From Crambe crambe (lineage: Eukaryota > Porifera > Demospongiae > Poecilosclerida > Crambeidae), in NCBI GenBank assembly GCA_963924555.1, contig OZ004597.1, positions 2,498,404 to 2,562,403 of the forward strand: a stretch of 64,000 nt of DNA, given 5' to 3'. This document shows, one piece after another, positions 21,916-52,230 of the stretch. Each line of letters begins with the position of its first letter. The first letter of the stretch is position 1. The notes below the pieces were generated by a model. The model saw only the letters and a program-made list of their open reading frames with translations. It was not told the origin of the DNA and did not search any database. A program made the position numbers and the translations under genes.

Positions 21916-24900
21916 TCAAGAAAACGCGTCCAATTCATCATCGTCGTGTTTCTTGTACTTGACAGTACCTCCAGAGACGTTGACCGAGCCTTTACCACCA
22001 TAACATAAACACTTGTGGCATATAAAGCACACTAAGACACAAATGAGTCCGATGATTAAGCCACCGAAAAATAATGCCACTGCTATGCCAGCCACAATGC
22101 CGTCAGTTAGATTCAAACGGTTGGTTATGTTAGAGTTGGTATCATTCTTGCAAGTTGAAGTATTATTCTTCACTATAACAGTAGTGCAATTGCTGGCATT
22201 CCTTCCACGACCGAAACTTAAAAAGATTGGGGATCTAGTGACGTTGTTGGCAACTGGAACTCGGAGAGCCATGATGGATCCGTCGAGAGGTGATGTAGCA
22301 TTCCGGAGAATTTGGAAAGCTTGGTCACCTGTGACTCTGTTCTTGACTTGAGCCTTCTCAGAGAGGTTGGCTAGATGGAGCGAGACAAAGATGTGGGTCT
22401 CATTGCTTCGAAAGATCTGAAACCAGAAAGAAAAAAATAAATAAAAGAAGTAATCATCCCATTATGCAATGAGGAAATATGTAATATTAATTTTGATCAG
22501 CTGAACAGTCACATGCAGATCATTTGACCAGGTCACATCGATCCACATGACTACATGATTACAATTAAAGCACACCACATGACTTATGAATACTGTAAGT
22601 TTAGACACACCACTCAACTCAGACCAATTGCTCAACTCACATGAATATTGTTAACTTGCAAGGGCTTCAAATTGGTTAATTTCATAATCTCCGATCTCAA
22701 GTTGGATCTGAAGGTCCCGAAGTCGATCCCCACCCGGGGAGTCTCAAACAAGAGGACTAGAGTGTGATACTGGTCATAGTTAAAGCACTGAGACACATCG
22801 AAAACATCGTAGGAATGTTCACTTGCAGAAAAATCATACACATCACTCTCCACTGATACATTTAAAGTGATAGTTTGAGTCGGATTGGAGAAGTTTCTTG
22901 CTGAGATCATGCCTCGAACTATCAGTCGCCATGGAACAGGATCTGAGCTTTCTGAACGGTCGGTAACGACAGTGTATCCAGGTTGAGTGAAGAACACCTC
23001 AATGGTGGCATCAGTGATGTTGTTGCCAGTGACACCAACACTCGTAGAATCTCCAAAGGAAACCCATGAATCCACATCAACCCCTCGCACTTTAGACACA
23101 CCTTCATAAGAGAAATTAAACTCATTGTTTAGGAAAAAAAGCTGATTGGGCGATTCGAGTTGCAGCTCCCCTGACTCAGACCGTTCCGCTTCAAATAGGA
23201 ATCGGGTTACGTTGCTCAAAGAGGTCACAGAGCAGTTGCCAGTGTGTCGATTGATGAAATACTGTACCTGAGAGTCGTAGTCACGCACTAGTTGGCGGGG
23301 GCCTGGTTGAAGCCTAGTTCGAGATCCAGTATCATAAAAATCGATCCGAACTAATTTGTGTGGACGGTGGAAAGCTTCCTGTGAAGTAAAAAAAAAAAAA
23401 GAAAAAAAGAGTGAAATCAAATGGAATGAGCTGGTTATGATTGATAATCTTGTAAGGTATACCAACAGTTGAACACTCTTATAATCCACAAACATTTTTA
23501 GCCATTTTAAAAGTCAAAGCCAGTGATGCACGGAAGACTGCAGCAAATAGTCAATATTATCATTCTTTTGGTTTTTCATCCATGGAACAACGATTATTTT
23601 CTAAACATTGGGACAATTTTAAGATTATTTAGTGGTTTTCAATGGTTTTAAAGTTTTGTAAATTTTGGAGAAATAATTTGCCCAGGAGTTGAGTAAAAAC
23701 TTCCCGACTTGGAACCAGATAACTTTATGGTAGACTGTATTTTTGTTCTGTGGGAAGTAGCGAGTTTTTCATGATCATTCTGCAGTACTACTCACAGAAA
23801 GTGGTCAGGCTCAAAAATAAAACAGAAAATAACCATGAAATAAAACAACACATTAAAAATGGGGGAGGGAACCTCTATAGATTACTACGATCACTGTTAA
23901 TTTCAGTTTGAACTGAAGATAACGAATTCCCAGTTTGGCCAACTGAAGCATTTCTCAACTCCTTGCATACACATATGCCACAATGGCTTCCTTACTAAAG
24001 GTTATGTGACCACTAACTTGATACATGCCCTATGATAAAATCTACTATAGGCATTGTCTACAATCACCCAATGATTGGATGAATAAGTTTCCAATGTAAT
24101 TACATCATTTATGTTATGAAAAGAGTCATGTCTACAGAATAGCTCCTTTATATTACCCAATAACCAGAGCTTATATCCCATGCATGGGTGCGATCAAAGG
24201 GCTGTGGCATGGTTTATAAGTCATAATGCCCGTCGTCCATGGGTAATTCTCCATGGACACAAGAAAGCGCGGCCACTAAAAATGTCAGGTAAAGTTACTT
24301 TACTATAGCTAGTCTAATCTATACTCACTAGCAAGATATAAAATAGTTATAACATGGGTGCCACTGGTTTTATGGATTATAAACGACCCTTGCCCTCAGG
24401 ACTCGGGTTGTTTGTAAAACCCTGACACCACATGTTCTAACTAATACAGTAATTATTTATTTTAAATATGAAAGTAACTATGCTACATGTCAAAAACAAG
24501 TTCTATTACTGCTCACCCTGATTGTGGAGACTCGGTTTGGGATAGATTGATCATCAGTGGTTATCACTTGCTCCGCACTCATGCTGAAAAAGTCGGGTAT
24601 TGTAGGCACAGGTATTCCAGCCTTTCTCCCAGCACAAGCTAGTCCATTGGGAATTGAGAACATACGACTTGGTACAGAACTGGGACCAGAATGATAGCCA
24701 GTAATCGTGTAAATGTGATTGAATTGACGAACCATTGCTGGATTATTCCCTTGACGTCCCCTTTGACGGCCAAATGCATACCCGTTAATCTTAATTTGTG
24801 TGAGAACCATATCAGAAGGGTTTGCCATGGTGGCATAATCCCAAGCATCTGTTGTAAAATAGTAATCAGCTACATACGATCGGTTGTCTGTATTGAAACA

Positions 24901-25470
24901 AGCCTGATATTGCATAGTGGGTATGCCCCTGATATTAGCTGGACCAACCATGCGAACGGGGGTATCATCGTTGATATTCTCTATGAAATGCCTTGGAGAT
25001 GCGATTTGGACAGATCCATTACTCCCTATGATGACCAAACCAAGAGCAAGTACAAATCTTGAACTATCCAAAGGAAACACACGACAGTCGGTGTTGTTGA
25101 AGATATCAGGAAACATGAAGAGCTCATTATTGGATGCATCAATGACAAAATGCACCTGTGTATCATTTATCAAAATATTAAGACGCTCCCTGTTATTAAC
25201 ACCATCATACGCCTGATGAACGATAAGTGTCCTGTTATGCTCTAAAATGTTGGCTTCAACGTGGAAAGAGAACTGGTTAGGAAGCTTTGGAAGCATGGAG
25301 GCATTGTAGGGATAATCTGAGGCATTGCAGACTATTGGGAGCTCCTCAACTGATCCAGGACCAAATCCAGAACTATCAGGAGCTGCAGTGGCCTGAGCTG
25401 ATATGTTGGAGGGAGCCAGCATGAGATTGAGTAGCGCTGCCAGCAAGGTAAGTCCAGCAAAAGTCCTCAT
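21916..25470 (-). CDS. LolA-like type I membrane glycoprotein
   Basis: Three exons: 25470-24517, 23378-22641 and 22416-21916, giving 730 aa, all phase 0. Residues 1-27 are a signal peptide (MRTFAGLTLLAALLNLMLAP). The ectodomain has two large beta-rich modules. The first (LPNQFSFHVEANILEHNRTL, then a Cys-containing FNNTDCRVFPL block) resembles the LolA-like domain of invertebrate surface proteins. The second includes HRPHKLVRIDFYDTGSRT and an NCSV segment. More than a dozen N-glycosylation sequons are present. One membrane helix (VAGIAVALFFGGLIIGLICVLVCFI) is followed by a Cys-rich, then acidic tail (KYKKHDDDELDAFS). Function is unknown; a lipid-binding or receptor role is only a guess from the fold name. 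The start was chosen as the ATG of the signal peptide; a TTG two codons upstream is ignored. Confidence 0.7.
23379..24516 (-). other. Intron 1 of the LolA-like gene
   Basis: 1138 bp. The acceptor end (23388-23409) is an A-rich run on the plus strand, i.e. a T-rich tract on the gene strand. Nothing else recognisable. Confidence 0.6.
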
Positions 25471-26205
25471 CGTCAACAGAAGGGTGGAAACCAGATTCTA
25501 AAAGAAGAAACTATTAATTAGCTACTAGCCAATGAAATGCTAGTAGACCTTACCTTGTCCGATTAGTGTAATCGTACTGATGATATTTTCTTGAAGCTAG
25601 CAGTAGCAGTAATACTTGCAGCGCAATATCTCCCCCACACAAAACTTATACAACATGCAGCTTTTGTAGCTAGCTACGTTATGTACCCATGCGCGCGCAT
25701 AATAATTAGCAGCTGTAAATTATTTAGGGTCACATGGTCAAAAATTTGGAGCTATGGGGAAATCCAAATATTCCAGGCCTAGGTGTGTCCGACCGCGCCT
25801 ACTAATTAAATCCCCAGGAAGTAGCCATCTTCTAGAGGGACTATGAAAAAAGGGTGGAAACCTACTCCCTGAGCCCTATTTGAAGAGCTCTCCGCTAGTA
25901 GCCAAGTCTTCTAAGTTGAGATCTGGAATAGCAGGCTATTTTAGACCACATGTGCGTGCTAAGGTGGTCTTTATTTAGGTGACGCTCATGTTTTATGTAT
26001 GAGTTTATTTTTTGTGATTATTTATATATTCATTGCCACTTCGCCGATTTATAATTATGCATATTTCTCTTACAGATTTCCATAGTCAGTGAAGTTCACA
26101 AAGCGCCAAAAGCGAAACTGCGTGAATATTCTGAGCTGCCGAGAGAAGAACAAATTAGCTATCCATCATTTTTATTTTTAGCTAGGAGGAAGAAAATAAA
26201 CAAAC
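25471..26205. promoter_or_regulatory. Divergent upstream region of LolA-like gene and POU1
   Basis: 735 bp, the widest head-to-head gap in the window. A possible 5' UTR intron acceptor (TCTCTTACAG) precedes 26075. Contains A/T runs; no repeat is seen. Confidence 0.4.
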
Positions 26206-27180
26206 TTGGAAGACATGAACGAGCCAGCATTCCAAAATCATTCCGGTCCAGCAACGGAAAATCACAAAGCTCCGCTTTCCTCGGCTCAGAGTCCTCTGCA
26301 AAGCCCAACGACTACGAAGAGTCCCTTGGTTACAAGCCCCACCATCGTCGGGGGAGCTGGGGCTGGAGGTGTTGGAAGTACTACACAGAATGACAGAGCC
26401 GTACAGTCTCCCACGCTCCATTACGGACCTGGATTAGCAGCATTGCACACCGCTGTCATCAGACCAAATATAACGCCTCTGCAGCCTCCACCGTTGGGAC
26501 GAGCAGCCATCCCCGGGATGAACAACGGAGACTTGAGGTCTCCCACGCAGTATACAACTATACCTGTTTCTCCAATAACAACTATGCCATACCTCCAAAC
26601 TATCACCAGCAGTATGCACCCAATCCGTACCATTCCAAGCGGTCAGCAGCCTGATCCAGACTCCAAAGAGGTCAAAGAGCTAGAAGACTTTGCACGCAAC
26701 TTTAAGCTCCGAAGGATCAAGCTCGGTTACACCCAGACCAATGTTGGACAAGCGCTAGCTGAAGTGCACGGGACAGATTTCAGTCAGACGACAATATGCA
26801 GGTTCGAGAACTTGCAACTGAGTTACAAAAATGCTCAAAAATTGAAACCGATTTTGGAGAAGTGGTTGGAAGAAGCAGAGAAGCAAGGAGTGCAGCATCG
26901 AGAGGAAGAACAGTCACCAGAGAGAAGGAGAAAAAGGCGCACTTCAATCGGTGTAGGTGCCAAGGAAACACTGGAAAGGCACTTTATCAGTCACCCCAAA
27001 CCGAGCTCCAGTGAGATCGCCAACATTGCAGATACCCTGAACTTGGACAAAGAGGTGGTCCGGGTTTGGTTCTGCAATAGGAGACAGAGAGAAAAACGTG
27101 TCCGCAATTCCCTCGGCAGTCCAATGAAGGAAGACGCCCATAGTCCAACCACACCCACAATAGTAGGTGCTTCAAGATAG
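26206..27180 (+). CDS. POU class I (Pit-1-type) homeodomain factor
   Basis: Single coding exon, 324 aa. Residues 1-145 are a Pro/Ser/Thr-rich activation-type region with three spaced 'QSP/KSP' motifs. The POU-specific domain starts near 153: [63 protein letters not shown]. After a short linker the homeodomain starts near 240 with RRKRRTSIG. Recognition-helix [13 protein letters not shown] is near 287. The [23 protein letters not shown] segment fits POU1F1 better than classes II-VI. The protein is a nuclear sequence-specific transcription factor. Non-bilaterian animals have POU1 genes, so this supports an early-branching host. It is intronless in the coding region, unlike vertebrate POU1F1. 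Confidence 0.92.
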   Translation: MEDMNEPAFQNHSGPATENHKAPLSSAQSPLQSPTTTKSPLVTSPTIVGGAGAGGVGSTTQNDRAVQSPTLHYGPGLAALHTAVIRPNITPLQPPPLGRAAIPGMNNGDLRSPTQYTTIPVSPITTMPYLQTITSSMHPIRTIPSGQQPDPDSKEVKELEDFARNFKLRRIKLGYTQTNVGQALAEVHGTDFSQTTICRFENLQLSYKNAQKLKPILEKWLEEAEKQGVQHREEEQSPERRRKRRTSIGVGAKETLERHFISHPKPSSSEIANIADTLNLDKEVVRVWFCNRRQREKRVRNSLGSPMKEDAHSPTTPTIVGASR

Positions 27181-27471
27181 ATAGAAACTCATTCTCTTGA
27201 CTTGCTCACTTTTGTTTTACTGATTTTTGTGTCCAATTTGCAGCTTCTTATATTGCACATACTGCATAATATTGCATACTTCCCATTTCTTGCTTGCATT
27301 TTAATACTTGGTGATTAGCACTCATATTTTTTTCTTCATTGGTACTAATTCTTTACATTAACTCACCATAGTCAAATCCTTCAATTTTATAACACAAGCA
27401 TACTTATAACTATTGACTATAATAATAATGTTGGTTTGGAATAAAAATGAGCAAAGTAATTATTGTTAGCA
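27181..27471. other. Spacer between convergent POU1 and unrecognised gene
   Basis: 291 bp, AT-rich, presumed 3' UTR sequence only. Confidence 0.5.
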
Positions 27472-34124
<6,653 letters not shown>

Positions 34125-34287
34125 TTGAAGCTAGGCTGGTTATGGAAACTTTAACATTGGGAGGTGCAGAAGCTGAGACTTCTCCCTAGTTACCGCCTGC
34201 TTTTTTGAATTGCGCTTATGCATTTGCGCATAGTCAGCAAACAAGCTCATGTCACGTGAATGTCAGGTGTTTTCGTTGTAGAAAAAA
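34125..34287. promoter_or_regulatory. Shared upstream region of unrecognised gene and ATP5PO
   Basis: 163 bp between divergent start codons. It includes TCACGTGA near 34252-34259, a palindromic E-box-like site. Inferred bidirectional promoter. Confidence 0.5.
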
Positions 34288-35648
34288 ATGGCGGCTGCAA
34301 GACAAGTGTGGACTTTAGGAAGAAGCCTCTCGTTGGTTAGTATATAGAAAAGAAAATATCAACCTTAGTGCTAAAGCGTATGTATATTCTTCTAGACCAT
34401 CCACAGAGGCTATGCAGCTGCAGCTAGTGCGGAGATAGTTAAGGTCTGTTGTCTTCAGCTAGCTAGCCATGTTTTAATCCTTTATTGGTCCCATATGTAG
34501 CCTCCCATTAAAGTGTTCGGCATAGAAGGACGCTATGCACATGCACTCTACTCTGCTGCCTCCAAACAGAAATTGGTGAGCAAAGTTGAAGCTGAACTGA
34601 ATGACTTCCAGGTATATATGTAGCTGCTCAGTAACACTGTATCTACTTTTTATGTGCTATTGAATCTTTTCAGAAAATGCTGTCTGAAAACCAGGCCTTA
34701 TCTACATTCATTGATGATCCCACACTTAACAAGAAACAGAAAGCAGGTAAGGCATTGCCTTTCTCACACAAAATGGTGTTAAGTGATTCAGTATTCCTCT
34801 GCAAATGTGACCATTCTTCAGGTTCTCTGAATGATGTTCTGAAAGCAAAGAAGTGTTCCGAAACAACGATCAATCTATTTAGTAAGGAAATAATGATAGT
34901 GTGCAATAATTTGAGTAGCATTGGGGTGTACTGAGCTTAAAGTCACCGACTTGTGATTCCAGACACACTTATTGAGAACAACAGATTGAACAAGACCTCA
35001 GGAGTGATCAAAGCATTCCAGACCCTCATGAGTGCTAGTCGAGGGGAAGTCACATGTGTGGTGACCACAGCAAAGGTGAGGAGAACTATCCTTCTGGAAT
35101 ACGCTCACCATGCCATGACAACTGTTTTATTGTGCATGCAGCCAGCAGGAGATAAAATAACGAAAGACCTCGAAAAGGTTTTGCAGAAGTTTTTGGAAAA
35201 GAATCAAGTGTTGAAATTGGAAGTAAAAGTGAGTACAAGAGTGTATTTTGCAACTGCTAGTGTTCAATAAATGCAGAGTGGTGGTGTTTAGCAAAGTCTC
35301 CCAGAAACTAGCCGTTTTGGTGATGCAAATTGTACATAGATCAATAGAATGGGGAGTTCCACTCTTTGAATGACCAAGCAAAAGTAAAAATTTTCAGTGG
35401 TGAAAACGAAATTCAGCAGAGAGTGGTTATGATCCTAGCAAGTTTAGTTCTGTTAAATCAATGTAGTGTGGTCACCATTGTTTGAAAAAAAGAGGAAAAA
35501 ATAATTTACCTTCCTTGAATATTAATATGTACAGGTTGATCAGTCGCTCATTGGGGGAATGGTGGTAGATCTAGGAGACAAGTTCATTGACATGTCCACA
35601 AGGACCAAGATAAGAAAGATGGTCGAAGCATTATCTGAAACCGTATAG
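34288..35648 (+). CDS. ATP5PO: ATP synthase subunit OSCP
   Basis: Eight exons: 34288-34335, 34396-34443, 34501-34611, 34674-34746, 34822-34881, 34963-35075, 35142-35228 and 35535-35648. They give 217 aa, all phases consistent. The N-terminus ([16 protein letters not shown], then HRGYAAAAS) is a mitochondrial presequence. The family block [20 protein letters not shown] follows. Later come [60 protein letters not shown] and [11 protein letters not shown]. These match OSCP of the F1Fo peripheral stalk, which links F1 to the stator. Length equals that of vertebrate OSCP (213). It converges on TMEM242, itself tied to ATP synthase assembly. Confidence 0.97.
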
Positions 35649-36009
35649 ATCGTCACCCAACTATATACAGCAGTCATTACATCTTTTTTGTTATGCTGGT
35701 ACAATATTTATGTATTATCATTAGGTATAGCAATAGAAACAATCTTGCAACAGTAAGTAATGTGACACTGATAGTGATGAGAAAGAGAAGGTTAACTGGA
35801 TGATTCTTCCTTTTTGCTCAGATGAGAAAATCTGGAGGTGTGTGTGTGTGTGTGAGAGAGAGATCACTCAATTTTCTAGCAGACCTCTAATTTTTGATAG
35901 GGTGTGAAGAACTTCTGTGCAAACTGAACCATGCACCAAATGGCTATCACTAGCATGCAAACTGCATAACACAAGCTACTGGGTTAGGGCTTTGTGCATT
36001 TTCATTTTC

Positions 36010-36573
36010 TTACAGTCTCAAAGTGAGTCTCCAGGTGTAGACTGCAATTATTCCTAGAGCTCCAGTTCCAATGACTGCATAGAAAGAACCCCATCCCAGT
36101 GCCCTGACGGCCAATTTACTAGGATCCTCGTGATTCATTTCTCCCCCCATCTTTCTCAATGCGGCTTGCTGTGCAGAGTAGATCTTGATCTCTTCTCTAT
36201 ACTTCTTGTTATTGAGGACCATGTGGAGACCAAATCCTCCAACTAGTGATACAATTACACAGGTTGCAAAGAATGCTGCAGTATTGGTCGACACCCTAGG
36301 GTTCTTGCCCCATCCATCTTGAATGCAACATATCAGATCATAATTTGCATGGCTAATGTAAGGATCTGGAGTTTCACAGTTTTTTAATTCAGCATTTTTC
36401 CTTCTTTTTTGCAGCACTGGAATTATAGATAGAAAAGTCCAAAATGCTCCAGGGGTCTCGGATGGTGTATCTTGAACACAACATATCAAATCATAGTTTC
36501 CATGGACACACTCTGAAGTTTCACAGTTTGTTGATTCCGTTTTAAGTGCATTTCCCCTCCTTTCTTGCAGCAT
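36010..36573 (-). CDS. TMEM242: TMEM242-like protein with duplicated N-terminal segment
   Basis: One open frame of 187 aa. The C-terminal 95 residues look like TMEM242: a first helix (AAFFATCVIVSLVGGFGLHMV), a basic loop, then KLAVRALGWGSFYAVIGTGAL (human has ALRALGWGSLYAW). TMEM242 is a mitochondrial inner-membrane factor for assembly of the ATP synthase c-ring. Residues 2-90 are unusual: two imperfect copies of a segment beginning LQ[EK]RR and containing NCET...NYDLICC[VI]QD. Human TMEM242 lacks this. It could be a real extension or intronic sequence that happens to be open; the true start could then lie in an undetected upstream exon. Head-to-head with the ZDHHC gene. Confidence 0.62.
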   Translation of the reverse strand: MLQERRGNALKTESTNCETSECVHGNYDLICCVQDTPSETPGAFWTFLSIIPVLQKRRKNAELKNCETPDPYISHANYDLICCIQDGWGKNPRVSTNTAAFFATCVIVSLVGGFGLHMVLNNKKYREEIKIYSAQQAALRKMGGEMNHEDPSKLAVRALGWGSFYAVIGTGALGIIAVYTWRLTLRL

Positions 36574-36840
36574 CAGATATCCTGATATCCTGGAATGTGC
36601 TATAAATAGAATAATCTATTCTAATTAAAGAGCACTATTGTATGGTAAAATTAAAATAATAATAATATAGACCTTGTTCTTGCACTTAGAAAGTCTGTAA
36701 ATTGTGTACTGTGTACTTAGTCGTTTCACAGTCACGACTCCAGAGCGCCCGAAGACAGTCTCCGCCCCAAGGAATGTCAAGAATTTTGTACTCAAAGGGC
36801 TGCTAGGTTCGGGTAGTAGATGGTGAAGTATAGTTTACTA
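36574..36840. promoter_or_regulatory. Shared upstream region of TMEM242-like and ZDHHC genes
   Basis: 267 bp between divergent start codons, GC-rich near 36730-36770. Inferred. Confidence 0.45.
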
Positions 36841-39562
36841 ATGGGTCAGAGAAACTACCAGCGTTTTAAGGGCAACAATAGAATTTTCTGTGGCGGCAGA
36901 CTGATATCAGCTCGTCAAATTGGCATACTGGTTTTCTGTATTATTGCCATCTTAGTGGAAGCTCTCCTATTCTTTGCATTCGAGTAAGTTTCCATATTGA
37001 GTTTAAAATTTAATTTGATATGAGTAGTTATGTGTCAAGGGCTTGAGGTTTTTACTTGTGTACTTAATGTTATAATGTCAGGGAGGGAAAGCATCTGGCA
37101 CACACTTCGCATTGTTTCTGAGCTCCACTGAGAGTCACTTTACTCCCCAAACCACGACATCTATTCATCTTTCTAAGATTCCATCTTAATTCTATACAAA
37201 GTGGCAGTCCACAAGCAATGTACTTAAAGACACCTAGCTAGCTATTCTTAAAGGAAAAGAAAAGGGATCCTGCTTGCAGGACTAGCATCCAAGTAAATAA
37301 ATATTATACTGAAAGTGAAATTTTATCAGTTTATCTTATGGCACCTGTTCAGTCACAGTTGTTAATGTTTATAGTCCCTGAATTAATCTTATTACACCAT
37401 GCATAATTATGTTAATATAGTGCCCGGTTCCTTATCCTGAACATTGAGCCAGTTGGGGTAGGAGTCATCTTCCCCATCCTAGCTGCCCTTGCCCTCTTTT
37501 ACTCCCTGAGCTACCTCCTCAAGACTGGCTGCACCGACCCGGGGATCATTCCACGAGCACGGCCAGATGAGATAGAGTATATGCAAAGCCTTGGGACCAC
37601 TGGTAAGAGATTCTTCTTACTTGGTTATATAGAAGGTGTTGTTAATTTCTCTCTCTCCCTAAAACTTAATGACTCTTCTTGTTATTAATAACCACTTGCA
37701 TTACAATCACACTTAGTTAGCATCTTGTAGTTATAAAGAATGAATCACAGAAATGCTTAAATATTATGAGGTGACATGGTAACATCGTATCTCTGTTTCT
37801 CATGCAGATCCTAACAATACTGCCACAGGCTATGTGGGCACCCATGCTCGTTTCATGACAGTAACTATCAGAGGACAGGAGGTCAAGCTCAAGTGGTGTC
37901 ACACGTGTAACATATGGAGACCCCCAAGAGCTTCTCACTGTGGTCTCTGCAATAACTGCTATGGTCAGTTTGGCCATGAGTCCACTACCATATACAGTAG
38001 TCACGATTTTTTCATAGCCATTTCCTTGGGGCATCTACTGTGTGCACTGTAATCTTGATATCTGATCTTGTAGTCATCCATGTCATAATACAATGTACGT
38101 ATAAGGTCGCCTCAAGTTAAAATGTGGCTGCTACGGTAGTGAACGTTTAGTACAAAAGTTGTATCTGTGTGTTTTAAACAAACCTGTTCCATAAAATGCT
38201 TTTCTTATTGCAGAACATTTTGATCACCACTGTCCTTGGGTAAGTGATTCAAGTTATCTATCTGGTCACATGAAGGTCATAGCAACTGAATGCAGGTTGG
38301 GAACTGTGTGGCTAAAAGAAACTACAGATACTTCTATCTGTTCCTTAATACCATCTTCGTATGTGCTCTCTACATAATGGCTTGCAATGTCACAGTGATA
38401 GTTGTAGGTAAGATCCACGTTCTTTGGTTTTATGATCTTCCATGCATTTTCCTTTTTTTTTCCAGCTTCTAAACGAACAAGTTTTGTGGATGCTATCAAG
38501 ACATGGCCTGCTAGATATCCTTTTGAGAAAGATTTTTTTGAGTCTGTAACTGTCCAGGGAGGGGGGGATGAGAATGAGATAAGATGTAGTTGGTGCATTA
38601 GCAGCAGTATAGCTAATGATTTTCTTCCTTGACTGGGTCCCACCATTATTGAGTTTTGCATAGCAGGCCTAGCGGCCATTTCTGTGTCTGGACTGGCTTG
38701 CATGCACACTTGGCTGATAGGCACCATGCAGACAACTAATGAAGATGTGAGTTAAATAACCTGACAAAGGGATTCTTACTTCTTTCCATTCTACTCCATG
38801 GTCCTCTTTGGTTTTATTCACAGATCAAAGGTACTTTTAACCCTCAGAGGGAAGGAATCCCTAACCCATATCGGCGGAGAAACTGCTGCACTAACTTTCT
38901 TGCAATAGTGTGTGGTCCTCACCATCCCAGGTATGCACGATAACAGAAGCTGGTGGAATTAAAAAGTCTTGTCTGTACATAACTCTGCTGAGTTTTATTG
39001 CAAACTATATAGAAAATTATTATCTCATGCAGTCTGATCAACCTACGTGGTATAGTGGATGAGACGGTGATTTTAGAGGACGAATGTGCTGAAGGAAACT
39101 ATGGTGCTACAAATTCAGCCATACCAAAGGTGGGTGGTGACTGTCAATACTCGTGTGCTGGCATGATTCTATCCTTCACAGCTTCCACCCGAGTCTCCCA
39201 TGCCTGCCACTCCCCCTCCCCAACCTACTGCTGAGTCAGAAAATACCGATGCACCCGCCTCCAGAGCAGATGAACCAAAAACAGACAAAGAAGGTATAAG
39301 ATGAGAGAGGAGAATGTTATGCTAGAAGGAAAGAAACATTCCTAAGATCAATTTTGATCCTATTGATTTTCAATTATTGTGGGTACTAAAAAATGATTAC
39401 TGCTATATTTCTACACTCTTTGCAGTTGTTGTAGTGATGCAAGATTACCCTGTCCCAGACTTGGCTCATGAACCACATGTCGAGCTTCATCACCAAGAGT
39501 CCATAAGTAGTCAGCAGCAAAACTCTGAAGACACACAGCGACTCATTCTAAACAGCACTTAA
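36841..39562 (+). CDS. ZDHHC9/14/18-type palmitoyltransferase
   Basis: Eleven exons: 36841-36983, 37421-37602, 37808-37963, 38214-38239, 38296-38407, 38466-38545, 38654-38746, 38824-38930, 39033-39129, 39182-39293 and 39426-39562. They give 414 aa, all phases consistent. Two helices precede the DHHC cysteine-rich domain: KWCHTCNIWRPPRASHC, CNNCYEHFDHHCPWVGNC. The catalytic Cys is in DHHC. RNYRYFYLF and two further helices follow, with TTNEDIKG after helix 4 (the TTxE motif). The N-terminal 'NRIFCGGRLISARQIG' and TTNEDIKG resemble ZDHHC9/14/18, which palmitoylate Ras and signalling proteins at the Golgi. The cytosolic tail is Pro/Glu-rich. The exon 6-7 junction is the least certain: donor GTAACT, acceptor ATTGAG. 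Confidence 0.9.
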
Positions 39563-39730
39563 TATTGTCTTTTAGTTAGCTGATATTTTCTCTTTTTGAA
39601 TTTCTGCACTTGTATAATTGTTATCTCAATGAGAGTTGGTTAGGATCGTTGATTTTAAAAGGCGCCGATCATATGACTGTCACATGTGTATACATGCACA
39701 TGCCCATTTTTCTCTCTGTGCTGGAAGAAG

Positions 39731-52027
<12,297 letters not shown>

Positions 52028-52230
52028 ATCTTATTAATTTTATTTTTCATCATCATCTCCCTGATCTGACTTTCAATTATTGTACCAAGGTCATGTTTAC
52101 TTTCGTTGAAAATTTTTCTTGAAGAAGAAAGAAAACTTGCTACAAATAGCCAGCTAGCTATGTATACAAAAAGGGTTGGCTGAAATATAAAACCTCATGT
52201 ACTTAGTTAATTGTAAGCTAGGTAACAATA

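Noticed and set aside
24181-24320. Possible small gene or tRNA in the LolA-like intron
   Set aside because: No cloverleaf arms or A/B box pair could be aligned by eye.
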